Shown: piece by piece, positions 1 through 5,981 of the stretch
Position numbering within the stretch: position 1 is the stretch's first letter
How the letters are laid out: every line of letters starts with the position of its first letter
Assembly: GCA_944390875.1 (NCBI GenBank)
Contig: CALXRO010000094.1
Location: 1 to 6,169 of the forward strand
Length of the DNA: 6,169 nucleotides
Reading direction: 5' to 3'
Origin: an uncultured Rickettsiales bacterium
GTDB taxonomy: Bacteria > Pseudomonadota > Alphaproteobacteria > Rickettsiales > UBA1997
Translations under genes and position numbers: made by a program
The notes under the pieces: model-generated
What the model saw: only the letters and a program-made list of their open reading frames with translations
What the model was told of the DNA's origin: nothing
The model's database searches: none

Positions 1-1
1 A

Positions 2-79
2 TTTGATACAAATACATCAATAAATACAAAAGGATTATTTAACTTAGGATTTGGTATTGGTGGTAAATATAAGTTTTAA
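2..79 (+). CDS. C-terminal end of an outer-membrane beta-barrel protein (5' truncated by window)
   Basis: The only open plus-strand frame at the left edge encodes 25 residues and then a TAA stop (77-79). The peptide alternates hydrophobic and small or polar residues and ends in GFGIGGKYKF. A last membrane-crossing strand with aromatic residues and a terminal Phe is the known recognition signature for outer-membrane barrel assembly. This style of ending is common in Omp25-like and surface-antigen (Msp/P44-like) barrels of alphaproteobacteria. Only the last strand is visible, so the family is inference; another short coding tail is possible. A G/C hairpin terminator follows 34 bases after the stop, which supports a real gene end here. 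Confidence 0.5.
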   Translation, partial: FDTNTSINTKGLFNLGFGIGGKYKF

Positions 80-112
80 TATGAATCCTCTTTATTATTA
101 ATAACATTTCAT

Positions 113-144
113 GACCCCCTGTTGAGGATGGGGGGTTTACTTTT
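113..144 (+). terminator. Rho-independent terminator of the upstream plus-strand gene
   Basis: ACCCCC (114-119) can pair with GGGGGT (131-136), leaving an 11-nt loop; G113 with T137 could add a wobble pair. The 3' side runs into TTTACTTTT, an imperfect U tract. It is the only G/C-rich inverted repeat in a very AT-rich window and lies 34 bases after the outer-membrane protein stop. On the opposite strand the hairpin lacks a T run, so the plus strand is the likely direction, although it could also back up termination of the converging dnaG transcript. Confidence 0.55.
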
Positions 145-163
145 AAAATAACATAAATTAATA

Positions 164-199
164 ATATGTAAATTTTATGGGTTTATATTTGTTACATAT
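164..199 (-). terminator. AT-only inverted repeat after dnaG, possible weak terminator
   Basis: ATATGTAA (164-171) is a perfect 8-base inverted repeat of TTACATAT (192-199), with a 20-nt loop. It lies just 3' of the dnaG stop on the minus strand. The stem has one G-C pair and no proper U run follows it (TATTAATTTATG), so it would be weak. In sequence this AT-rich such a repeat can arise by chance. Confidence 0.22.
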
Positions 200-201
200 C
201 T

Positions 202-2025
202 TTATAAAACATTATTTTCAAAATCATTTACTTTTTTATGCAATAATTCCAAATTTTCGTAAATAGCTTTTCTTTTTTGTTCGTTATTATTAGTTTGTGC
301 TAATTCTTTTAATTCAATTTCAGACAATAATATACTTCTTTCAAGAAACAAAGAATACAAATGATTTAAACTATCATTTAATGAATAATTAATATTAAAC
401 AAATTATTTTTAGTAATGTAAGAATTTAAGTTACTTTTCTCTAATTCTTTCAAAATTGATTCTTTTTCATTTATTTTTTCATAAAAAATATTAAATATTT
501 TTGTTATATTCTTGTCCATAAAATCAATACTTAAAAGATTTACTTCATATTTCTTAAAAAATTCATCTACAATAAGTATATTATTATATACAATATTTAT
601 CATCTTTTTTTCTATATTTATTATTCTTTCTTTAAGATTTTCCAAACTATTTATAGAAGAAACTTTTTTACCATAATCTATTTTAGTAGTACTTTTATAT
701 AATGAAACCATTTTATTATTTTTATAGTCATTTCTATCAATAAAAAATAATTTACTTCTATAGAAATTTTGAAAGTTTTTTGAAACTATTGGATCTTTTA
801 TTTGTTTTAATAATAAATTTAAATTAAATTCCAATTTATTCTTTTCTTCAGGTGTAATATATGATTTTGTTATATTAATGTTTTGTTCTAACAATTCACA
901 TTCCCATAAAAATTCAGACAAGTTAATTGTCGAATCGCTGCTTTTAACTAAATTCTCAAATTCTATAGGACCATATTCTTTTATAAAATCATCAGGATCT
1001 TGATTTTTTGGTAATTTTACAAATTTAATACTTTTTGAGGCAGTAATTATAGGCAGAACAAGATTTGCTAATCTTTTTGACGCTTTCTGACCAGCACTAT
1101 CGCCATCAAAGCAAACAATTATATTATCTGTTATTTTCCAGAGTTCTCTTATTTGTCTTTCCGTAGCAGCTGTTCCCATTGGAGCAACAACATTTTCTAT
1201 CCCATTAACAGATAAAGTTATTGTATCAATATTCCCTTCAACTAAAATAGCAGCCCTTTTATCATATATAGATTTTTTTGCAAAAAAATAATTAAATAAA
1301 ACATCGCTTTTATGATATAAAGGAGTTTCAGGTGAATTCATATATTTAGGCATATCACTGCTGTTAATTACTCTACCAGAAAAAGCAATAATTTTTCCAG
1401 ATTTATCTAATATTGGAAACATTATCCTATTTCTGAATTTATCATAGATTTTTTTTTCATTTAAAGAAACAACACCAGCTTTAATTATATCTTTATCTGA
1501 AAATCCAAATTTTTTTAGATAATTTAATAAAGCATCAAATTCATTTAAAGCAAAACCTATCCTAAATTTTTTTATATTACTTTCTGTTAAGCCTCTTTTA
1601 AATAAGTATTCTAAACCTTGTTTGCCCGCACTGCTAAAAATTATACTTTGATAATAATTACATGTTTCTTCATTTATTTTATATAAAATATCAATTTCAT
1701 TAATTTCTTTTTGTTTTTCAGGAGTTAATTTTTCAAGTTTAGGTAACTCTATTCCATTTTCTTCAGCTAACTTTTTAACAGCTTCTATGAAATTCAAATT
1801 ATCTTGCTGCATTGTAAAACTGATTACATCGCCATGTGCTCCACAACCAAAACAATGATAATACCCTTTTTCATCATTTATATGAAAAGATGGAGTTTTT
1901 TCTTTATGAAAAGGACAACAAGCAACTTTATTTCTACCATGTATAACAATTTTTACTGTCTTACCAATTACATCTGATAATGTAATTTTATTTTTAAGAG
2001 AATCTATAAAACTATTGCTATACAT
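202..2025 (-). CDS. dnaG: DNA primase DnaG
   Basis: This is the replicative primase, which makes the short RNA primers used for lagging-strand and origin DNA synthesis and works with the DnaB helicase at the fork. At 607 residues it has normal full length. Domains in order: a CHC2 zinc-binding domain with C37-P-F-H40 and C58-F-G-C61; the RNA-polymerase core with RNRIMFP (198-204) and the GKIIAFSGR stretch (210-218); the TOPRIM metal-binding fold with E263-G-N-I-D267 and D307-G-D309-S-A-G; then DPDD (343-346). The C-terminal part, from about residue 370, is Asn/Lys-rich and poorly conserved, as expected for the DnaB-binding region. The TOPRIM motif has Asn265 where EGYMD is usual. The ATG lies one base after the ftsB stop and has no strong Shine-Dalgarno, so translation is probably coupled to ftsB. 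It is the last gene of the block. Confidence 0.97.
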   Translation of the reverse strand: MYSNSFIDSLKNKITLSDVIGKTVKIVIHGRNKVACCPFHKEKTPSFHINDEKGYYHCFGCGAHGDVISFTMQQDNLNFIEAVKKLAEENGIELPKLEKLTPEKQKEINEIDILYKINEETCNYYQSIIFSSAGKQGLEYLFKRGLTESNIKKFRIGFALNEFDALLNYLKKFGFSDKDIIKAGVVSLNEKKIYDKFRNRIMFPILDKSGKIIAFSGRVINSSDMPKYMNSPETPLYHKSDVLFNYFFAKKSIYDKRAAILVEGNIDTITLSVNGIENVVAPMGTAATERQIRELWKITDNIIVCFDGDSAGQKASKRLANLVLPIITASKSIKFVKLPKNQDPDDFIKEYGPIEFENLVKSSDSTINLSEFLWECELLEQNINITKSYITPEEKNKLEFNLNLLLKQIKDPIVSKNFQNFYRSKLFFIDRNDYKNNKMVSLYKSTTKIDYGKKVSSINSLENLKERIINIEKKMINIVYNNILIVDEFFKKYEVNLLSIDFMDKNITKIFNIFYEKINEKESILKELEKSNLNSYITKNNLFNINYSLNDSLNHLYSLFLERSILLSEIELKELAQTNNNEQKRKAIYENLELLHKKVNDFENNVL

Positions 2026-2026
2026 T

Positions 2027-2347
2027 TTATTCTGTTTTTATATCTTTAATAAACAATACTATTTCATCATCTCCTGCAACACCAAGATTTTTTCTTACTA
2101 CTTCATCAAATAAATCTAAATCTAAATTATTAACCTGTAATCTATTAATTTTATTTTGCTTTTTACTAAATTCTTGTTCTGCTTTTTTTAACTCAAGTTT
2201 TTTATTATCATATATTTCATAAAAGTTTTTATAATTAAAAACTCCAAAACCATTAAATGCGATGTGATAAATAAAATAAAAAATTAATCCTAACTTCAGG
2301 ATAATAAAAAATAATAATGAAATAATATTTTTTTCTTCATCGTACAT
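2027..2347 (-). CDS. ftsB: Septum formation initiator FtsB/DivIC-like protein
   Basis: This is a small bitopic division protein. In the known family FtsB links FtsL and FtsQ in the divisome at the cytoplasmic membrane. It has 106 residues, the usual size: a short charged N-terminus (MYDEEKN), one transmembrane helix at about residues 8-30 (LLFFIILKLGLIFYFIYH), a Lys/Glu-rich coiled coil at about 42-72, and a conserved C-terminal segment from about 75 (LDLDLFDEVVRKNLG, then DDEIVLF) that matches the alphaproteobacterial style of this family. The frame extends upstream to a TTG (2365). I chose the ATG at 2347 because it overlaps the stop of the preceding SPOR gene as TAATG, a typical coupling arrangement, and gives the normal short cytoplasmic tail. 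dnaG follows after one base. Confidence 0.85.
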   Translation of the reverse strand: MYDEEKNIISLLFFIILKLGLIFYFIYHIAFNGFGVFNYKNFYEIYDNKKLELKKAEQEFSKKQNKINRLQVNNLDLDLFDEVVRKNLGVAGDDEIVLFIKDIKTE

Positions 2348-3048
2348 TACTTTACCACTATACAATTTCTCAGTACTTTGTCATTTTTTTTAAAAAAATT
2401 TTCACAAAATTTCTCTGCCAATTTTTTATTTTCAAAATCACCTATACGAATCCTATAAAATATCCCTTTTTCCTCAAGATCTATCTCTAAAATATAAACA
2501 TCTAATCCTACTAGTAAATCTTTATAAAACCTCTTAATTCTATTTACATATATGTCAGCCTGTTGTTTATCTTTCAATGCAGCTATTTGTACTTTATATA
2601 AATTACTTTCTATGTGTTTCTGATTGTTAACATTTATATTATAATCATTATTGCTTTCATTATTTATAACTAAGTTTTTAATACTTTCATCTATTTCAAC
2701 ATTTTCTTCATCTATACCAATATTATCCATTATTATACTGTTTAATTTTGATTTTGTTTTAGATTCTTTAGTATAATCTTCTTTATTTTCAGGATTCTTT
2801 AAAGTTTTTACATTTGATATATTTTCTTCAGAACCTTCAATGCTATTATAAAAATTATTTATTTCTTTATCACTATTTTCTCTTTGTACGACTTTAATTT
2901 TTATTTCTTTATTTTTGCTTTTTATTGTTGGCAAAATATTAATATCTTTGTTTGTTTTCATGACTTTATATGATTTTGTTAATATAAAAACAAACGTAAA
3001 TACTGATAAAAAAGTAAATACTGATAATATAAAACTTTTTTTAAACAT
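2347..3048 (-). CDS. SPOR-domain membrane protein
   Basis: A 233-residue protein with an N-terminal membrane anchor (about residues 6-24, after MFKK), a long low-complexity linker rich in Asn, Lys, Glu and Ser (about 30-148), and a C-terminal SPOR domain (about 150-233). SPOR landmarks are YKVQIAA (151-157), then YRIRIGDF (198-205) followed by a Lys/Ala-rich helix with LAEKFC. SPOR domains bind glycan strands stripped of stem peptides at the septum, so the domain should lie in the periplasm. The topology (short inside tail, one helix, spacer, terminal SPOR) is that of FtsN/DedD-like proteins, but nothing here identifies FtsN specifically. Its stop overlaps the ftsB start (TAATG), tying it to cell division. 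The ATG has no clear Shine-Dalgarno. Confidence 0.85.
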   Translation of the reverse strand: MFKKSFILSVFTFLSVFTFVFILTKSYKVMKTNKDINILPTIKSKNKEIKIKVVQRENSDKEINNFYNSIEGSEENISNVKTLKNPENKEDYTKESKTKSKLNSIIMDNIGIDEENVEIDESIKNLVINNESNNDYNINVNNQKHIESNLYKVQIAALKDKQQADIYVNRIKRFYKDLLVGLDVYILEIDLEEKGIFYRIRIGDFENKKLAEKFCENFFKKNDKVLRNCIVVK

Positions 3049-3086
3049 ATAATCAAATTAATTATATTTATTATTTATGTTTTTAT

Positions 3087-3092
3087 ATTATA
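3087..3092 (-). promoter_or_regulatory. Candidate -10 box for the SPOR-ftsB-dnaG block
   Basis: The 89-bp spacer between the phosphatase stop and the SPOR start contains a perfect minus-strand TATAAT (3087-3092), 38 bases upstream of the ATG, preceded by ATTGCT. No convincing -35 hexamer sits 16-18 bases further upstream. In such AT-rich DNA a TATAAT by chance is likely. The spacer shows no G/C hairpin, so readthrough from clpP is equally possible. Confidence 0.25.
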
Positions 3093-3137
3093 AGCAATAT
3101 GTTTTAAGATAATTTTAGTTACTTATTTATTTTTGGT

Positions 3138-3734
3138 CTATGCTTTATTTACAATATTATCTCCATACTCCCAATAATGAAAATAATTTTGATCAGTTTC
3201 AGTCCATTCTTCATATTTAAAGTCTTCCTTTTTAACTCCAGAAAGAATACTTGGTATAAATCTAATTCCACAACCATGAGTCAATATTATCATATTCTCA
3301 TTTGCTTCTTTATTCTTATTTACAAATTTTAGAAATCTATCATAAACTTGACCGTAATTTTCTCCATTTGGATATTGAAAATCCAAAAAATTATTTTTTT
3401 TCTTTTCAAAAAAATTAGGATTTTCTTTTAGTATGTCAGATTTTTTCTTATTTGTATAATCACCTGTATCAATTTCTGCCAATAATTCATCTCGTTCAAT
3501 TTTTATATCTGTCATATTTAAACATTCTTGAATTATTTGTATTGAATGCATAGTCCTTATCATTGGACTTGAAACAAAAATATAATCTGAAAAATCATCT
3601 TCTAAATTTGACATTCTATAAGCTATTGATTTTATCTGATCTATACCTTTTAAAGTCAATAAAGAAGAATATCTTCCTTGTTTTATCTTTTTTTTATTAT
3701 GGAGCGTTTCTCCATGTCTAATTATAAACCACAT
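3138..3734 (-). CDS. Histidine phosphatase family protein (phosphoglycerate-mutase-like), catalytic residues complete
   Basis: This is a 198-residue cytosolic enzyme of the histidine phosphatase superfamily, in which a phospho-histidine intermediate transfers or removes phosphate. The catalytic set is intact: R6-H7-G8-E9 for the phosphorylated histidine, R60 in SSPMIRT, the acid E87 in LLAEIDTGDY, and the second histidine H153 in LTHGCGIRF. The substrate cannot be told from sequence; the length and the lack of the longer mutase insertions argue against dPGM (GpmA). The frame extends upstream to a TTG (3758), but the ATG at 3734 has a full AAGGAG four bases upstream and places RHGE at the usual N-terminal position, so I take 3734. 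It starts one base after the clpP stop and is almost certainly co-transcribed and coupled with clpP. It ends with TAG. Confidence 0.88.
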   Translation of the reverse strand: MWFIIRHGETLHNKKKIKQGRYSSLLTLKGIDQIKSIAYRMSNLEDDFSDYIFVSSPMIRTMHSIQIIQECLNMTDIKIERDELLAEIDTGDYTNKKKSDILKENPNFFEKKKNNFLDFQYPNGENYGQVYDRFLKFVNKNKEANENMIILTHGCGIRFIPSILSGVKKEDFKYEEWTETDQNYFHYWEYGDNIVNKA

Positions 3735-3735
3735 A

Positions 3736-4350
3736 TTACTCCTTATTCTCAATTTCAATTCTTTTTTCTATTATTTTATCAATCAAACCAAATTCTTTAG
3801 CATCTTTTGAAGTCATAAAATTATCTCTTTCCATACTTTTTTCTATAACAGATAATTTTTGTCCTGTATGTTTTACATAAATATTATTGAGTCTTTTTTT
3901 TATTTCTAATATTTCTTTTGTATGAATTTCTATGTCTGTTGCTTGCCCTTGGAAACCACCAGATGGTTGATGTATCATAATTCTGGAATTAGGTAAAGAA
4001 TATCTTTTACCTTTTGCTCCTGCTTGTAATAAAAGAGATCCCATCGAACATGCTTGACCCATACAAATAGTACACACATCAGGTTTTATATACTGCATAG
4101 TGTCATAAATTGCTAAACCTGAAGTCACTACACCACCTGGAGAATTTATATACATCCATATATCTTTTTCTGAATCTTCAGACTCAAGAAAAAGAAGTTG
4201 AGCAACAATAAGCGAAGACATTATATCATTAACTTCACCATTTAAAAATATTATTCTTTCTTTTAATAATCTTGAAAAAATATCAAACGACCTTTCTCCT
4301 CTGGGAGTTTGTTCAATTACTATTGGAACTAAATCATCAACTATATTCAT
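3736..4350 (-). CDS. clpP: ATP-dependent Clp protease proteolytic subunit ClpP
   Basis: ClpP is the serine peptidase of the Clp protease: a double heptameric ring that degrades proteins unfolded by ClpX or ClpA in the cytosol. The 204 residues are of normal length and colinear with the family. The catalytic triad is visible: S102 in GQACSMGS, H127 in IMIHQPSGG, and D176 in MERDNFM. The YINSPGG segment (67-73), the handle helix after GQATDIEIHTKE (135-146), and the FGLIDKII end are all present. The N-terminus VPIVIEQTPRGERSFDI starts the axial loop region in the usual way, with no long propeptide. Neither tig nor clpX, the usual alphaproteobacterial neighbours, is adjacent on the side seen; instead a histidine phosphatase follows after one base. 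The ATG at 4350 has no obvious Shine-Dalgarno. Confidence 0.97.
   Translation of the reverse strand: MNIVDDLVPIVIEQTPRGERSFDIFSRLLKERIIFLNGEVNDIMSSLIVAQLLFLESEDSEKDIWMYINSPGGVVTSGLAIYDTMQYIKPDVCTICMGQACSMGSLLLQAGAKGKRYSLPNSRIMIHQPSGGFQGQATDIEIHTKEILEIKKRLNNIYVKHTGQKLSVIEKSMERDNFMTSKDAKEFGLIDKIIEKRIEIENKE
3739..3744 (-). promoter_or_regulatory. Shine-Dalgarno AAGGAG that fixes the phosphatase start
   Basis: On the minus strand AAGGAG (3744 to 3739) lies four bases before the ATG at 3734-3732. These six bases are also the last two sense codons of clpP (Lys-Glu). It is the clearest ribosome binding site in the window; most other genes here lack one. It argues strongly for the ATG at 3734 over the upstream TTG. 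Confidence 0.75.
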
Positions 4351-4386
4351 TTATTATGTTTATTTTATGAATTTTATAATATTTTT

Positions 4387-4414
4387 ATTATATTCATAAA
4401 GCAAGATTATGCAA
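4387..4414 (-). promoter_or_regulatory. Candidate sigma-70-type promoter for clpP
   Basis: In the 119-bp divergent spacer, the minus strand holds TTGCAT (4414-4409), 16 bases, then a perfect TATAAT (4392-4387). A transcript would start about 30 bases upstream of the clpP ATG. The -35 matches the consensus at only three of six positions and the region is nearly all A/T, so this is a plausible candidate only. No equally good promoter could be picked for the plus-strand phosphatase gene. I saw no heat-shock-type (sigma-32) elements. Confidence 0.35.
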
Positions 4415-4469
4415 CCATTTATTTTATAAAAAATATTTTTATATTATTTTTTAGTTTTTAGAATTTTCG

Positions 4470-5114
4470 ATGAAGATGGTCACAAGGTTAATAATAGTTA
4501 GACATGGTAATACCTTTAATAAAGGTGAAACTTGTTTAAGAATTGGTTGTAGAACAGATATCCCATTATCAAGTAGTGGAAAAGAGCAAGCAATTTTGTT
4601 AGGTAAATATTTAAAATTTAAAAATATTATTCCAGATAAAGTCTTTTCGTCCGAGTTAAAAAGGACTTATCAAACAGCAGAAATAGCTTTTAAAGAAACA
4701 GGTATATCTGTAAGTATTGAAAGAAACAAAATTTTTAATGAAATAGATTATAGTATTGATGAAGCTAAAACAGATGAAGAAATAATCTCGAGAATAGGAA
4801 AAGATGCTTTAGAACAGTGGAATAAAAATGCTATTGTTCCTGATGGTTGGAAATTTAATTCTAAAGAAGCGATTGATAATTGGTTTGACTTTTCAAAAAT
4901 GATAGAGAAGGAATATCAAGATAAAGTCATTATGGTATTTACAAGTAATGGTATAGCCAGATTTGCTCCTTATTTAACTGGCAATTTTGATAAATTTATT
5001 GAAAATTATGATATAAAAATATCAACATCTGCTTTGTGCACATTTATAAAAAATAAAAATGAAGAATTTTGGAAAGTTATTAATTGGAACATTAAACCAA
5101 AAGATTTTATATAG
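4470..5114 (+). CDS. Histidine phosphatase-like protein with Asn in place of the second catalytic His
   Basis: A 214-residue protein with the histidine phosphatase fold signature: R11-H12-G13-N14-T15 at the N-terminus, GCRTDIPLSSSG (26-37) as the loop after it, R65 in SSELKRT, and the acid E91 in FNEIDYS. The second catalytic histidine, normally in an SHG or THG motif, is Asn160 in FTSNGIARF. I recall alphaproteobacterial relatives with the same RHGNT and TSNGIARF pattern, so this looks like a subfamily trait rather than decay, but I cannot verify that here. The substrate is unknown and activity may be reduced or altered. It is divergent from clpP and is the last intact gene before the decayed region. 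An alternative ATG lies two codons in (4476); neither start has a clear Shine-Dalgarno. It ends with TAG. Confidence 0.85.
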   Translation: MKMVTRLIIVRHGNTFNKGETCLRIGCRTDIPLSSSGKEQAILLGKYLKFKNIIPDKVFSSELKRTYQTAEIAFKETGISVSIERNKIFNEIDYSIDEAKTDEEIISRIGKDALEQWNKNAIVPDGWKFNSKEAIDNWFDFSKMIEKEYQDKVIMVFTSNGIARFAPYLTGNFDKFIENYDIKISTSALCTFIKNKNEEFWKVINWNIKPKDFI

Positions 5115-5147
5115 AAAATGTATATTAATTATATAACTGTATCATAA

Positions 5148-5267
5148 ATTTCTTCTTTAGAAGAATTATTAAAGCATATATTTTGGTATAACTTATTATT
5201 TAGAATTTTTGCTAAAGTTAAGTTCAAAAAAGAGAAATGGATAGATCAAACTATGAAATACAATGAG
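5148..5267 (+). pseudogene. Unrecognised coding remnant
   Basis: After the phosphatase stop, plus frame 3 is open for 40 codons from 5148 (after a TAA) to a TAG at 5268. It starts ISSLEELLKHIFWYN and continues LLFRIFAKVKFKKEKW. The two Trp codons and the mix of hydrophobic and basic residues look protein-like, but there is no start codon with a ribosome binding site and I do not recognise the family. It does not read as part of the methylase remnant that follows. It may be the tail of another lost gene or a chance open frame; confidence is low. A small hairpin (TTCTTC/GAAGAA, 5150-5165) falls inside it. Confidence 0.25.
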
Positions 5268-5977
5268 TAGAGAAAGTAATAATAGAAAACCATATTTAAG
5301 AATTTATTGTACAAAATATAAGAGAAAATTTTTATACAATTTTTTAAACGATAGAATAAAAGCAAAATCAATATTGATTACGGATGTATGTAGAGTTTAT
5401 AATGATTTTACTAATTGAAATAATTTTAAGTTAATAAAAATTATAAATGAAATGTAAAAAACCTGATATTAAATCATCGGAAACAGACCAAAGACAATTA
5501 AAAAATTATATGAATTTATCTAATGTTGAATTAGGAGTTTTATTTAATGGTAATTCCAGCAATTCCAAAATATAGAGAAAATTATTCAAAATTGTATTGT
5601 TTACAAAAGATAAATTGAAAAAAATCCATAACCTAAATCAATGTTTAGTGAAATTAGAGGCTGGATTGTTGCTAATGGCAATATTACAAGAGATGAAACA
5701 ATAGCAAGTTAAATGATATAAAGTATTTGATGAAAAATTTTAAAAGAGACAGATAAAATAATTGATAGTGCTTGTGGTAGTGGTGGTTTTTTAGTTGAGG
5801 CTTTGAAAAAATTGAAGATATAATTGACAAAAAAACCCATTTCCTGCTAAATTATCAAAATCCTATATGGCTATTTTAGGAGATGGAAAAAGTGGAATTT
5901 TTAGAGAAGATACACTAGATTTACCTCATAATAATGCTAAATGTTGTGCAATAATTATATATAATAATGATAACTTT
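5263..5977 (+). pseudogene. Decayed HsdR_N-domain plus N-6 adenine DNA methylase gene (type I-like restriction-modification)
   Basis: The protein is broken across all three frames but its parts keep family order. Frame 1 (5263-5451) gives TDVCRVYNDFTN, a stop, then NNFKLIKIINE. One extra A near 5452 shifts to frame 2, CKKPDIKSSETD...QLKNYMNLSNVELGVLFNG (to 5551). Together these resemble the D...ExK core of an HsdR N-terminal nuclease domain. Next come IPAIPKYREN (frame 3), FTKDKLKKIHNLNQ (frame 2, 5600-5641), MFSEIRGWIVANGNITRDE (frame 1, 5641-5699), and YKVFDEKF (frame 2, 5717-5740). Methylase motif I follows, DKIIDSACGSGGFL (frame 1, to 5793), with Ser for the usual Pro; then IEDIIDKK (frame 3) and FPAKLSKSYMAILGDGKSGIFREDTLD (frame 2, 5840-5920). 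The catalytic NPPF/Y motif is missing. Only about ten residues separate FDEK from motif I, where the family has over a hundred, so an internal deletion is evident. It is surely non-functional. The exact 5' end is uncertain. Confidence 0.85.
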
Positions 5978-5981
5978 TAGT

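Noticed and set aside
2435..2960. Low-complexity Asn/Lys/Glu-rich stretch in the SPOR gene as a possible repeat or foreign insert.
   Set aside because: Disordered linkers between the membrane anchor and the SPOR domain are normal, and AT bias alone favours Asn and Lys codons.
4351..4469. A regulatory RNA or operator in the divergent spacer.
   Set aside because: Nearly all A/T with no stable hairpin or strong palindrome; only a candidate promoter for clpP could be supported.
5150..5165. Hairpin TTCTTC-TTTA-GAAGAA as terminator of the plus-strand phosphatase.
   Set aside because: It has a six-base stem with only two G-C pairs and no U run after it, and it overlaps a coding-like remnant. Too weak to list as a terminator.
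5263..5418. A 51-codon ATG frame (MSRESNNRK...) as a real small gene.
   Set aside because: It has no ribosome binding site, and its end (RVYNDFTN, then NNFKLIK past the stop) reads as part of the nuclease-domain remnant.
5447..5575. A 42-codon ATG frame containing CKKPDIK as an independent small protein.
   Set aside because: It is a fragment of the HsdR-type domain; the ATG arises from the inserted base that breaks the ECKKPD reading.
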